A DNA stretch of 64,000 nt from Enterobacter sp. ENT03 (lineage in GTDB: Bacteria; Pseudomonadota; Gammaproteobacteria; Enterobacterales; Enterobacteriaceae): NCBI RefSeq assembly GCF_019218745.1, contig NZ_JAHUXA010000009.1, forward strand, positions 108,184-172,183, written 5' to 3'. The translations under genes were made by a program, and so were the position numbers. Below are positions 11,025-19,826 of this stretch, piece by piece (the stretch's first letter is position 1; each line of letters opens with the position of its first letter). Below the pieces are notes generated by a model. It ran no database searches and was not told the DNA's origin. It saw nothing but the letters and a program-made list of their open reading frames with translations.

Positions 11025-12216
11025 ACTCCTCCAGCATCTGTTCGCCGCTGTACGCCTGGCGGCTGCGCGCGCGGAACGCGTCCAGCGTAGTGCCAAACAC
11101 CGCCTGGGCAATATCCGCTTTCGGGCGCTGCACCAGGGAAACCACCTCCGATTCGGCAAAGGTTTTGCCGCCGGATTTATACAGCACTTCCTGCGCCGCA
11201 TCGCTGTGGGTCGCAATGACCGGCACGCCGATGGACAGCGCTTCGCAGAGGATCAGCGGGTAGTTATCCACCCGCGAGCTGAACACCAGCGCATCCATCT
11301 GATTAAGCTCGCTCATCAACTGGCGTTTATCCGTCATAAACCCGTGGTTCACCACGTTCGCGCCTTCAAAGGGTGAAAACTTGCCGAAGGTATGCAGTTC
11401 GATTTTGTCACCGAGCGCCATCATGTCGCGCACCAGACGCTGATTAGTTTTACCGTCGTAGCGCAAATCGTGAGCCACAATGGCGATTTTCGGCACGCCA
11501 GCGGTTTCGCTTACCGGCGTCAGTTCGGCGAGGATCGCCTCGGTCGCCACATCAATGCCGTTATTGATAATGCGGCAGCGCCCTTCGCCGTAAATACGGT
11601 TGAAAGCATCGGCGACGTGCTGGCTCGGAGAGATAAAAGTGCAGCCGATCGCCAGCATCGCGTTAAACAACTGGCGTTTGCCCGCCACCAGCTGGTGCGC
11701 GCGGTCAATTTTTACCGGCGGATAGTTGTCCAGCGTAGGGCACTTCTGACAGTTGGTTTTCCAGCCTTCGCAGCCGTCGGTAAAAGCACAGCGCCCGGTC
11801 ACGCTCCAGTGATCGTGCAGCGTCCAGACGAAGGTCACGTCCGGCTTGTGGGCGTTGACTTTCTGGCAAAACGCCACCAGGTCACTTAAGTTCAGCCAGT
11901 AGCTGTGCATGACGTGAAAGTGCAGCACCACCGGGCCAGGTGTGCGGGTGACGGTGCGGTACAAACTGTTCAGGTTGCCAAAAACATCACGGTTAAACAG
12001 CCGAAACAGCGCCAGGTTGGCCATCGACGTCAGGCGGGGGGTCTGTTTGATCACCTGCGGATAGTCGTTATGGCTGACGCTGTTTTTGCCGCCTTTGCCG
12101 TAGCCGTACACAAAACGGGAAGGCAGTCCCTTTTGCAGCGCGCGCTGGTGCAGATCCAGCGCCACGCCCGCTGCGCCGCCCTCGGCGAGACGCACATTAA
12201 ATTGCAGAATGTTCAT
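10999..12216 (-). CDS. wcaC: WcaC, colanic acid glycosyltransferase
   Basis: The protein is a 405-residue GT4-type glycosyltransferase, the same length as in E. coli. It starts MNILQFNVRLAEGGAAGVALDL. A cysteine-rich patch CAFTDGCEGWKTNCQKCP near residues 148-165 is typical of this subgroup. The donor-binding region reads DALVFSSRVDNYPLILCEALSIGVPVIA, where the E of LCEAL is the usual catalytic-site glutamate. It overlaps wcaB upstream by four bases and wcaD downstream by 26, so the three are tightly coupled. Confidence 0.95.
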   Translation of the reverse strand: MNILQFNVRLAEGGAAGVALDLHQRALQKGLPSRFVYGYGKGGKNSVSHNDYPQVIKQTPRLTSMANLALFRLFNRDVFGNLNSLYRTVTRTPGPVVLHFHVMHSYWLNLSDLVAFCQKVNAHKPDVTFVWTLHDHWSVTGRCAFTDGCEGWKTNCQKCPTLDNYPPVKIDRAHQLVAGKRQLFNAMLAIGCTFISPSQHVADAFNRIYGEGRCRIINNGIDVATEAILAELTPVSETAGVPKIAIVAHDLRYDGKTNQRLVRDMMALGDKIELHTFGKFSPFEGANVVNHGFMTDKRQLMSELNQMDALVFSSRVDNYPLILCEALSIGVPVIATHSDAAQEVLYKSGGKTFAESEVVSLVQRPKADIAQAVFGTTLDAFRARSRQAYSGEQMLEEYVSFYQSL

Positions 12217-12704
12217 TTCATTACCTTCACGCGCGCTTTCTCACCCACCACCAGCGCGTTATCCGGCACACTGTCCAGCACCACACTGCCCGCGCCAATG
12301 GTGACGTTGTTGCCGATGGTGATGTCACCGATCATCACCACGTTGGCACCCAGCTCGACGCCGTTACCAATCACCGGACAGGCCAGGCTGTCCGCGCCGC
12401 GGTTACCGATGGTGACGCCGTGACGGATGGAGAAATCATCCCCCGCCACGACGTTTTTGTTGATCACCACGGCATAGCCGTGATGAATGGTGAAACGCCG
12501 TCCGATGGTCGCCGCCGCCTGGATCTCGTAGCCAAACAGGCATTCGGTTATAAAGCGGTACAGCACCAGTACCGGTGCGGCCCAGATATTGTTGAGGACA
12601 TTTTTTTTACGCCACACTGAGCAGAAATGCGCGATGCGGTAAGCCATCACCATGCAGCATGGACGCAGGCTCCAGTGGTTAGCGCGAAAATCTTCCAGTC
12701 GCAT
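12213..12704 (-). CDS. wcaB: WcaB, colanic acid acetyltransferase
   Basis: This is a 163-residue serine-acetyltransferase-like hexapeptide protein that transfers acetyl groups onto colanic acid sugars. It has an alpha-helical N terminus, then beta-helix turns: AATIGRRFTIHHGYAVVI (catalytic His pair), VAGDDFSIRHGVTIG, GNGVELGANVVMIGDITIG and GNNVTIGAGSVV. The ATG at 12704 shares one base with the wcaA stop (TAATG), and its own stop overlaps the wcaC start by four bases. Confidence 0.95.
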   Translation of the reverse strand: MRLEDFRANHWSLRPCCMVMAYRIAHFCSVWRKKNVLNNIWAAPVLVLYRFITECLFGYEIQAAATIGRRFTIHHGYAVVINKNVVAGDDFSIRHGVTIGNRGADSLACPVIGNGVELGANVVMIGDITIGNNVTIGAGSVVLDSVPDNALVVGEKARVKVMK

Positions 12705-13549
12705 TATTTCCCCCGCAGCCCGTCAGCGAGGCGTTTGCCGTTCCGCACAGACAGCAGTGTTAACAATGTGCGCCAGGTCATGCGCTTATTGCGGATCTGG
12801 TACAGCGTGAACAGCTGATACTTTTTGCTGGCCCGGTCGAATTTGTCTTTGTGCTTGCGGTAAAAGTGAAAATAGCCGGAGAACTTTTTCGGCGATAACG
12901 TGATCTGCATTTCGCCATGATTGATGTGCAGGATCTGCGTGGCCTCTTCGACTTTCCACGGCTCACCATATTCCACCACCATGCGCAGGAAAATATCGTA
13001 ATCCTGCGCGGCCTTCAGTTCGGTATCGAACAGGCACTCTTTAAACCGCCAGGCCCAGGTAAAGACCTGGTTGCCGATGATATTGCGTTTGTAGAACAGC
13101 TTGCGGGAATAGGGTGATTTCGGGTACAGCGGCAGACTGGCTGGCTGGGCGTAAACTTCCCCTTCGCAGATATAGTCGTTGGCGTATAAAAACGCGTGTG
13201 TCACCAGCTGATGTTTGTGCGCCAGGAAGACCGACAGGCGGTTTGGCGTCCATTCGTCATCATCGTCGATACCGGTAATGTACTCACCGTTAGCCTGCAT
13301 GATGGCCTGGTTGCGCACCGCGCAGGCACCGGAGTTGATCTCGTTATGGGTATAGCGCACGCGCGGATCGTTAAGGCCGTCGACAAACTGTTGTAACTGC
13401 TCAAAAGACGAGGAGCAGTCATCGACGATGATCATCTCCCAGTTGCTGTAATCCTGGCGCAGCACCGATTTAATCGCCCGGATCGCCAGTTGCTGCCTGT
13501 TCCAGGTTGGCATGTAAATTGAAATTAATGGGCGGTCTGTTGTGCTCAT
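12704..13549 (-). CDS. wcaA: WcaA, colanic acid glycosyltransferase
   Basis: This is a GT2-family transferase of 281 residues that adds a sugar to the colanic acid unit. From the start MSTTDRPLISIYMPTWNRQQ it continues with MIIVDDCSSS and GIDDDDEWTPNR (the metal-binding acidic motif), and ends in a basic C terminus. The frame is open upstream to 13801, which would add 84 residues. I rejected that because the extra part translates a GC-rich palindromic repeat array (runs of LSHGERGEI) and would overlap wzc. The chosen ATG has a GAAAGGGAAC purine-rich site in front. Confidence 0.94.
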   Translation of the reverse strand: MSTTDRPLISIYMPTWNRQQLAIRAIKSVLRQDYSNWEMIIVDDCSSSFEQLQQFVDGLNDPRVRYTHNEINSGACAVRNQAIMQANGEYITGIDDDDEWTPNRLSVFLAHKHQLVTHAFLYANDYICEGEVYAQPASLPLYPKSPYSRKLFYKRNIIGNQVFTWAWRFKECLFDTELKAAQDYDIFLRMVVEYGEPWKVEEATQILHINHGEMQITLSPKKFSGYFHFYRKHKDKFDRASKKYQLFTLYQIRNKRMTWRTLLTLLSVRNGKRLADGLRGK

Positions 13550-13596
13550 TGTCCGTTCCCTTTCGTTGATGTTATTCATCAGCTCGGTAGTTCCCC

Positions 13597-13732
13597 CCCT
13601 CACCCCGGCCCTCTCCCCATGGGAGAGGGTGGATGCGTCGGGCTCAATCTCTCCCCTCTCCCCATGGGAGAGGGTGGATGCGTCGGGCACGATCTCTCCC
13701 CTCTCCCTTAGGGAGAGGGTTAGGGTGAGGGG
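13597..13732. repeat. Array of three GC-rich palindromes between wzc and wcaA
   Basis: Three units centred on CCCTCTCC...GGGAGAGGG are spaced about 62 bases apart and joined by nearly identical linkers (TGGATGCGTCGGGC). The outside is bounded by CCCTCACCCC on one side and GGGTGAGGGG on the other, so the whole block is a nested inverted repeat. It lies on the colanic operon transcript between wzc and wcaA. The same family occurs at 43.27 kb and 52.69 kb. Confidence 0.9.
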
Positions 13733-13739
13733 AATACTG

Positions 13740-15902
13740 TTATTTTGAATCAGACTTGTACTCGTACTCGTAGTACCCGTAATCCTGATAGCCCGTCGCA
13801 CGGCGGAAGATGGAGTTGAGGATCACCCCTTTCACCTCGATGCCGTTCTGATGCAGACGGCTCAGGCTGGTTTCCACCTCTTTGATGGTATTCACCGCGT
13901 AGCGTGCCACCATCAGCGTGGTACCGGCATGGCGACCCACAATGGCGGCGTCGGTCACCGCGAGGATTGGTGGGGTGTCGATCAGCACCAGGTCATAGTT
14001 TTTGCTCGCCCAGGTAATCAGCTGACTGAAGCGCTCGCTCATCAGCAGTTCAGACGGGTTCGGCGGCACCTGACCCCGTGGCACCAGGTCAAAGTTCGGC
14101 ACAGAGGTCGGTTTTGCACAGGCGGCAATGTCACCGGTACTGGAGAGCACGTTCGACAGACCGTTCACGTTGTCGGTGCCGAGCAGTTCATGGGCGTAAC
14201 CTTTACGCATATCACAGTCGATCAGCAGCACGCGCTTGTTGGTCTGGCTGACCACCGCCGCGAGGTTGGCGCACACAAAGGTTTTACCGATCGACGGGCT
14301 AACACCGGTCATCATCAGCACATTGTTGTTGGCCTGCATCATGGCGAAGTGCAGACTGGTGCGCAGACTACGAATGGCTTCAATGGCAAGGTCAGTCGGG
14401 TTACCCACCGCCAGCAGCTGGCTCTGCTTATAGCGTTTCGTGCCTTTGACGGTTTTGACCTGGTCGCGGGATTTCTGCCATTCAGACAGCGGAATGCTGG
14501 CGTAGACGTTGATGCCATGCTCTTCCAGCACCTGCGGGCTTTCGATGCCGCGATTAAACAGCGAGCGCAGCAGCACGCCGACAATCGACAACATCAGGCC
14601 GAGGATAATGCTGCCAAGAATAATCAGCGCTTTCTTCGGTTTCAGCACGCCAGGTTGGGTGATCGCCGGGTCAACAATACGCACATCGCCGACGGTACTG
14701 GCTTCGGTGATCTTCAGCTCCTGCTGTTTGTTGAGCAGCGCCATGTACACCTGCTGGCCGGATTCTACATCGCGGGTCAGACGCACAATTTCCTGCTGGG
14801 TTTTTGGCATCGCCGTAACGCGCCCGTTCAGCCTGGATTTTTCATCTTCCAGCGCTTTACGTTTTTCCAGCAGCGTGCGGTAGGCCGGGTGCGCTTTGGT
14901 ATAGAGTTTGGAAATCTCCGCCTCTTTAAAGGTCAGCTCGTTTAACTGCGCGTCGATGTTAACCATCGAGTCCAGCACGGCTTTCGCTTCCAGCGGTAAA
15001 TCCACCGAGTCCTTGTCCTGACGGAAGGCGTTCAGTTTGTTTTCCGCCTGATCCAGATTACGGCGAACCTCCGGCAGCTGTTTAGCGAGGAAGGCGAGGC
15101 TTTTCGCCGCTTCTTCCGATTTACGCGCCACGTTCTGCTCAAGGTAGTTGCGGGTAATGCTGTTCAGGATGGCACGGATCTGCTCGCGATCTTCCCCGGT
15201 AAACGACAGGCTGAGCACGCCGGTGTCTTTCCCGTTTTCGGTGACGGTGAGGTTGTTTTGCAGATTGTTGATCATGCCGAGCGTGGAAAACTTAGTCACG
15301 GTGAATTCGCTGTCGGTGGACGCCTGGATCGCGCTCACTTCCAGCATCACGCCGTCTTTTTCCAGCCGCTTGCCCACTTCGCCTTTGGCGCTGAAACCGG
15401 CGTCGCTGGTCAGCTGGTACTGGGTCGGGCTAAGTACGCGCAGCGTGAACACCTGATCGCCCGCCCCTTTCGGCAGGGTAAACGCGGTGACCTTTACCGT
15501 TTCATTCTGACGCCCCATCAGCCGTTCCCAGCCGTCGCCGATAATCGGCAGGGTGTTTTTGGTCACGGCAATATCTAAATCAAGTTCGTCAACGGTTTTG
15601 CCCAGCACCATTCGCGATTTGATCAGCTGAATTTCCGCATCGGACGCCGGCGGTTTATTCGACAACGCGCTGTTAATGTTCTGCACCAGCGAGTTGCCGG
15701 AATCCTGCTCGATTTGCACCAGCGCATCGGCACTGTAAATCGGCGTGGCGAACAGGGTATAGATCACCGCCGCCACCGCAAAGACGGCGGTAATGCCGAG
15801 CACCCACCAGCGTGCCTCAACCACCGTCCCAATCAGGCGTCCGATGTCGATTTCATCGCTGCCTGTCTGGGAGGCGGCAGAATGCTGTAGTTTTTCTGTC
15901 AT
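13740..15902 (-). CDS. wzc: Wzc, polysaccharide co-polymerase and tyrosine autokinase
   Basis: Wzc is an inner-membrane protein that oligomerises under Wza and cycles phosphorylation with Wzb to control colanic acid chain length and export. The 720-residue protein has a Wzz domain between membrane helices near residues 30-52 and 425-447. The cytoplasmic BY-kinase domain carries Walker A GVSPSIGKT, A-prime VLLIDCDMRKG and B LVLIDTPP. It ends in the autophosphorylated tyrosine cluster YQDYGYYEYEYKSD. An upstream ATG-less extension to 15938 is open, but the family start is MTEK at 15902, two bases after the wzb stop. Confidence 0.97.
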   Translation of the reverse strand: MTEKLQHSAASQTGSDEIDIGRLIGTVVEARWWVLGITAVFAVAAVIYTLFATPIYSADALVQIEQDSGNSLVQNINSALSNKPPASDAEIQLIKSRMVLGKTVDELDLDIAVTKNTLPIIGDGWERLMGRQNETVKVTAFTLPKGAGDQVFTLRVLSPTQYQLTSDAGFSAKGEVGKRLEKDGVMLEVSAIQASTDSEFTVTKFSTLGMINNLQNNLTVTENGKDTGVLSLSFTGEDREQIRAILNSITRNYLEQNVARKSEEAAKSLAFLAKQLPEVRRNLDQAENKLNAFRQDKDSVDLPLEAKAVLDSMVNIDAQLNELTFKEAEISKLYTKAHPAYRTLLEKRKALEDEKSRLNGRVTAMPKTQQEIVRLTRDVESGQQVYMALLNKQQELKITEASTVGDVRIVDPAITQPGVLKPKKALIILGSIILGLMLSIVGVLLRSLFNRGIESPQVLEEHGINVYASIPLSEWQKSRDQVKTVKGTKRYKQSQLLAVGNPTDLAIEAIRSLRTSLHFAMMQANNNVLMMTGVSPSIGKTFVCANLAAVVSQTNKRVLLIDCDMRKGYAHELLGTDNVNGLSNVLSSTGDIAACAKPTSVPNFDLVPRGQVPPNPSELLMSERFSQLITWASKNYDLVLIDTPPILAVTDAAIVGRHAGTTLMVARYAVNTIKEVETSLSRLHQNGIEVKGVILNSIFRRATGYQDYGYYEYEYKSDSK

Positions 15903-15904
15903 TG

Positions 15905-16348
15905 TTATCCCTGCTGAACGTTCAATGCCTGCGCCCACTGGCGGGCAGACCTTTCGAGTAAGGTGTAAACGGCTTCAAAAGCTTCACGGCTTTTGCGATA
16001 CGGATCGGGGATGTCCCGCTCATTATCCCAGTGACCAAACAGCATCACTTTGCCGCGCATTTCCGGTGCGATGTCGCACAGCGAAGCAATGTGACGCTTT
16101 TCCATCACCAGGATCAGATCGTATTCGCGACACATGCGCGACGTGATCTGGCGGGCGCTGTGGCCCGCAAGCGAAATGTCATGCTGTTCCGCCACGCTGC
16201 TTGCCGTGGCGTCAGCCCCTTTTCCCACCAGCGCGCCCAGTCCCGCCGAATCGACGGTCAGGCCCGGCTGAAATGCCCGTAATAACCGTTCCGCCGTCGG
16301 GGAGCGGCAGATATTCCCTACGCAAACCACCAGAATTTTGTTAAACAT
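15905..16348 (-). CDS. wzb: Wzb, low-molecular-weight protein tyrosine phosphatase
   Basis: It dephosphorylates the tyrosine tail of Wzc, which is needed for high-molecular-weight colanic acid. The 147-residue protein shows the P-loop CVGNICRSPT with nucleophile Cys9 and Arg15, and the general acid Asp115 in DIPDPYRKS. It lies six bases after wza and two before wzc, the standard Wza-Wzb-Wzc export cassette. Confidence 0.97.
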   Translation of the reverse strand: MFNKILVVCVGNICRSPTAERLLRAFQPGLTVDSAGLGALVGKGADATASSVAEQHDISLAGHSARQITSRMCREYDLILVMEKRHIASLCDIAPEMRGKVMLFGHWDNERDIPDPYRKSREAFEAVYTLLERSARQWAQALNVQQG

Positions 16349-16354
16349 CGCGTT

Positions 16355-17494
16355 TTACCAGGTATGCAAGTCGCTGGCCGTGTCGGTCATGTAGCGAACG
16401 CCACTGATGGTCGGCAACAGCTGGTTGATCAGACGGTTCCAGCGAGCGACCGGTGCGGTCGTGACGTAAACCACGTCGTACGGCTGGAGGCGGAATTCCG
16501 TCGCCATCACCAGAGAGGTGGCGTCAGACATATCAAGCTGGTAAATGTTGGCGATCTTGCCGTCGCGTCCCTTCTCGCCTTTCAGCGGACGGATCACGAA
16601 GATACCGCTGGCATTGGACGTGCTCAGATCCAGACCTTCTGCCTGACCCAGCGCTTCGGTCAGCGTCATGCCGCTGAAGTCCATTTTGAGGGTGCTCTGT
16701 TTTTTCACTTCGCCCATCACGAACACTTTCAGATCGTCGTTGCGCGGCACAAAGAGGATGTCGCCCGGATAGAGCAGGCGGTTCTGGCTCAGGTCGCCGT
16801 TTTGCATCAGCGCCTGCAAAGAAATGCGTTGTTCGCGGCCTTCGTGGGTCAAGACCACATTGCGCCAGTCGGCGTTATCGGTCAGACCACCGGCGGCGTT
16901 GATGGCATCCAGCACCGTCAGCGGTACGTTGGTGATCGCCTGCTGACCGGATTTATTTACCTGGCCGGAGATATAGGCTTTCTGCGAGCGGAAGCCAGCG
17001 ATATTAACGTCCACCTGCGGGTCAGCAATGTACTGCGCTAAACGGCCGGTAATATCACTACGGATTTCCGCGAGGGTTTTGCCCACTACGTGGACTTTAC
17101 CGATATACGGATAGAACATCGTGCCGTCCGGCTGCACCCAGTTACCGGCTTCGCTTGAGCTACGATACTGGCCTGCTGGCGTGGTCAGTTCCGGGTGATC
17201 CCAGACGGTGACGTTCAGGACATCGCCAGGACCGACACGGTACTGATAATTCGCGATTTCCTGATCCAGCGACATATTAGGTTGAGCGACATTCGGACGG
17301 GGACGTAACTGTTCGACCAGTCGGGGGGTCAAAGGATAAACATTCACCATGCGGTCAAGATCGAAGTCAGCATCTTGCTGTTTAATGACATCCTTGCCCA
17401 TGGTCGACATATTGCTGCCGGGAAAAACCGTACAACCACTCATCAAGGTCACAGACACCAATAATGGCATCAATTTCATTTTGGATTTCATCAT
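16355..17494 (-). CDS. wza: Wza, outer-membrane polysaccharide export lipoprotein
   Basis: This octameric outer-membrane channel exports colanic acid. The 379-residue protein has a lipoprotein signal with lipobox LMSG-C (Cys21). The polysaccharide export domain begins [23 protein letters not shown] domains follow, and a C-terminal amphipathic barrel helix ends SDLHTW. It is the first gene of the colanic operon, and about 180 bases of leader separate it from the ops site upstream. Confidence 0.97.
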   Translation of the reverse strand: MMKSKMKLMPLLVSVTLMSGCTVFPGSNMSTMGKDVIKQQDADFDLDRMVNVYPLTPRLVEQLRPRPNVAQPNMSLDQEIANYQYRVGPGDVLNVTVWDHPELTTPAGQYRSSSEAGNWVQPDGTMFYPYIGKVHVVGKTLAEIRSDITGRLAQYIADPQVDVNIAGFRSQKAYISGQVNKSGQQAITNVPLTVLDAINAAGGLTDNADWRNVVLTHEGREQRISLQALMQNGDLSQNRLLYPGDILFVPRNDDLKVFVMGEVKKQSTLKMDFSGMTLTEALGQAEGLDLSTSNASGIFVIRPLKGEKGRDGKIANIYQLDMSDATSLVMATEFRLQPYDVVYVTTAPVARWNRLINQLLPTISGVRYMTDTASDLHTW

Positions 17495-17661
17495 TGATTA
17501 TTTATCACTTTGGCAGAGTAATTATCCTGTGCGGTATAAATAAGCGCGTAGCCTGTTCCCATTTAGCATGCAGTTAAAGGCTGCTAAATATAACTGGCAT
17601 CAGTCCTAAAAATCGCTTATTCAAACGCGGTGCGTTGACAGAATAATCGGAGCTGATTCAC

Positions 17662-17700
17662 ACGCGTCCGGGCACGCTACCGCCCCTGGCTTCCAGTTAC
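17662..17700 (-). promoter_or_regulatory. JUMPstart with ops element (RfaH recruitment site)
   Basis: Read on the minus strand, GGAAGCCAGGGGCGG leads into the 12-base ops core GGCGGTAGCGTG, an exact match, at 17673-17684. This motif pauses RNA polymerase and recruits RfaH in long polysaccharide operons. It lies about 180 bases upstream of the wza start and in the correct orientation. RfaH antitermination would help transcription run the roughly 17 kb to wzxC and beyond. Confidence 0.93.
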
Positions 17701-17953
17701 CAATTCACTGATAAAACAGTAAGTTATTGATTGCACCCTGTATCTGTACATTATTGAGAAGAAATAATGTACGTCTCTATAGTGGCTATCAGATAAAGAA
17801 GAACTTAACCCATCATGCCGCCAAAAATATGACATACAAAAGAACGCCATGATGCGCTGGAAGAATTGTTGCAGCTAACGTAATAGCAGGCAAGGTAACT
17901 TGTCCGGGGTAAGGTCTTTTTAAGATTAATATTAACCTCAAATTTATAAGCTT

Positions 17954-18013
17954 TTAGGAATTTCTTCATATTGACAACTTATATATATAGCTTCGCGAAT
18001 ACGATAATTCCTA
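17954..18013. promoter_or_regulatory. Candidate RcsAB-box region of the wza promoter
   Basis: Two sites resemble the RcsAB consensus TAAGAATATTCCTA. One is TACGATAATTCCTA at about 18000-18013 (plus strand, 11 of 14). A weaker one is TAGGAATTTCTTCA at about 17955-17968, the reverse form. They lie some 460-510 bases upstream of wza, the distance expected for the Rcs-controlled start of this operon. I could not fix the -35 and -10 boxes, so the exact operator remains open. Confidence 0.4.
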
Positions 18014-18194
18014 ACTTATCCGATGTAATGGCTTACTAAATATAAGTACATATCGCTCCGCCGATCGCGAAATATCATTTAAACCTATGGTGCGATTATT
18101 CGGATAAATCGCAGGGGAATATTGCATTTTGGGCGCAATGTACCCATGATCAAAACGTGACAATCGTCATATTACACAAGGTACGACACTTACT

Positions 18195-19778
18195 ATGGAA
18201 TGGATTGCCGATCCCTCTATCTGGGCGGGACTGTTTACTCTGATCGTTATCGAGCTGGTGCTCGGCATAGATAACCTGGTCTTTATTGCTATCCTCGCGG
18301 AAAAACTTCCGCCTGCGCAGCGCGACCGCGCGCGCGTCACGGGCCTTATCCTGGCGATGCTGATGCGTCTGGTGCTGCTGGCCTCAATATCCTGGCTGGT
18401 GACCCTCACCACCCCGCTGTTCAGCGTGCGCAGCCTGAGCTTCAGCGCGCGCGACCTGATCATGCTGTTTGGGGGTTTCTTCTTGCTGTTCAAAGCCACG
18501 GTCGAGCTTAACGAACGGCTGGAGGGGAAAGACAGCGACAACCCGACGCAGCGGCGCGGGGCAAAATTCTGGGCGGTGGTGACGCAGATCGTCATTCTCG
18601 ATGCCGTGTTCTCGCTGGACTCGGTGATCACCGCCGTGGGTATGGTCGATCACCTCGCCGTGATGATGGCAGCCGTTATCATCGCCATTTCACTGATGCT
18701 GCTGGCCAGTAAAGCGCTCACCCGCTTTGTGAATAACCATCCGACTATCGTTATTCTCTGTCTTAGCTTCCTGCTGATGATTGGTTTTAGCCTGATCGCC
18801 GAAGGCTTTGGCTACCACATCCCGAAAGGCTACCTGTACGCCGCCATCGGCTTCTCGGTATTGATTGAATCGCTCAACCAGCTGGCGATCTTCAACCGCC
18901 GCCGTTTCCTGTTCGCGGATAACACGCTGCGTCAGCGCACAACCGAAGCAGTGATGCGCCTGCTCAGCGGCCGCAAAGAAGATGCCGAGCTGGATGTTGA
19001 AACCGCCTCCATGCTGGCTGACCATGATAATACGCAGATCTTCAAACCCCAGGAACGGCTGATGATCGAACGGGTGCTGAATCTGAATCAGCGTACGGTC
19101 AGCAGCATCATGACCTCCCGCCATGACATTGAACATATCGACCTGACCGCGCCGGAAGAGGTGATCCGCGAGCTACTGGACAAGAACCAGCATACCCGCG
19201 TGGTGGTCACCGGCGGCGATATGCAAGAAGATCTGCTGGGCGTGGTGCATATTCTCGATCTGCTGCAACAGGCGCTGCGCGGCGAACCGCTGAACCTCAA
19301 CGTGCTGGTGCGCCAGCCGCTGGTGTTCCCGGAAGGGCTGCCGCTGTTACAGGCGCTGGAACAGTTCCGTAACGCCCGCACTCACTTTGCTTTTGTGGTG
19401 GATGAATTTGGTTCGGTGGAAGGTGTGGTGACGCTCAGTGACGTGATGGAAACCATCGCCGGTAACCTGCCGAACGAAGTGGAAGAGATCGACGCCCGCC
19501 ACGATATTCAGAAAAACGCCGACGGAAGCTGGACGGCGAACGGGCATATGCCGCTGGAAGATCTGGTGCAATTTGTGCCGCTGCCGCTGGACGAGAAGCG
19601 TGAATATCACACTATCGCAGGCTTGCTGATGGAGAATTTGCAGCGCATTCCGCAGGTGGGTGAAGAAGTGCAGGTGGGGGATTTCCGGCTCATCACGCTA
19701 CAGGTTGAGAGCCATCGCGTGCAGAAAGTACAGATTGTGCCGTTACGCAAAGAGAGCGAAATGGATTACGAAGTCTGA
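18195..19778 (+). CDS. yegH: YegH, TerC-like membrane protein with CBS and CorC/HlyC domains
   Basis: This 527-residue inner-membrane protein has a TerC-type N-terminal half of about seven helices (residues 10-240), with the conserved acidic membrane motifs [12 protein letters not shown] and [19 protein letters not shown]-domain pair follows ([37 protein letters not shown]). A C-terminal CorC/HlyC transporter-associated domain ends the protein. The family is linked to metal ion export, notably manganese for TerC relatives, but the substrate of YegH is not something I can read from the sequence. It is divergent from the colanic operon and convergent with asmA. Confidence 0.94.
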   Translation: MEWIADPSIWAGLFTLIVIELVLGIDNLVFIAILAEKLPPAQRDRARVTGLILAMLMRLVLLASISWLVTLTTPLFSVRSLSFSARDLIMLFGGFFLLFKATVELNERLEGKDSDNPTQRRGAKFWAVVTQIVILDAVFSLDSVITAVGMVDHLAVMMAAVIIAISLMLLASKALTRFVNNHPTIVILCLSFLLMIGFSLIAEGFGYHIPKGYLYAAIGFSVLIESLNQLAIFNRRRFLFADNTLRQRTTEAVMRLLSGRKEDAELDVETASMLADHDNTQIFKPQERLMIERVLNLNQRTVSSIMTSRHDIEHIDLTAPEEVIRELLDKNQHTRVVVTGGDMQEDLLGVVHILDLLQQALRGEPLNLNVLVRQPLVFPEGLPLLQALEQFRNARTHFAFVVDEFGSVEGVVTLSDVMETIAGNLPNEVEEIDARHDIQKNADGSWTANGHMPLEDLVQFVPLPLDEKREYHTIAGLLMENLQRIPQVGEEVQVGDFRLITLQVESHRVQKVQIVPLRKESEMDYEV

Positions 19779-19784
19779 TCCCGC

Positions 19785-19818
19785 AACCTGTCCCCGGCTT
19801 TCGCCCGGGGACAGGTTT
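19785..19818. terminator. Bidirectional terminator between yegH and asmA
   Basis: A perfect inverted repeat, AACCTGTCCCCGG / CCGGGGACAGGTT with a seven-base loop, sits in the 48-base gap between two convergent genes. The stem starts with A-residues and ends with T-residues, so it can serve both directions. Confidence 0.85.
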
Positions 19819-19826
19819 ATCAGCCG

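Larger units (their letters stand above)
17495..18194. promoter_or_regulatory. 700-base divergent control region between wza and yegH
   Basis: This gap has no credible gene. Leftward it is the long leader of the colanic operon, holding the JUMPstart/ops site and the possible RcsAB boxes listed separately. The part from about 17920 to 18060 is very AT-rich, as expected for an H-NS- and Rcs-controlled capsule promoter. The last 100 bases must contain the yegH promoter on the plus strand, which I could not place with confidence. Confidence 0.7.

Noticed and set aside
11025..11216. N-terminal extension of WcaD
   Set aside because: It reads wcaC in another frame and is Arg/Cys-rich; the family start is at 11024.
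13597..13732. CRISPR-like array, because of regularly spaced repeats
   Set aside because: The repeats are palindromes with near-identical linkers, not identical repeats with unique spacers, and no cas genes are nearby.
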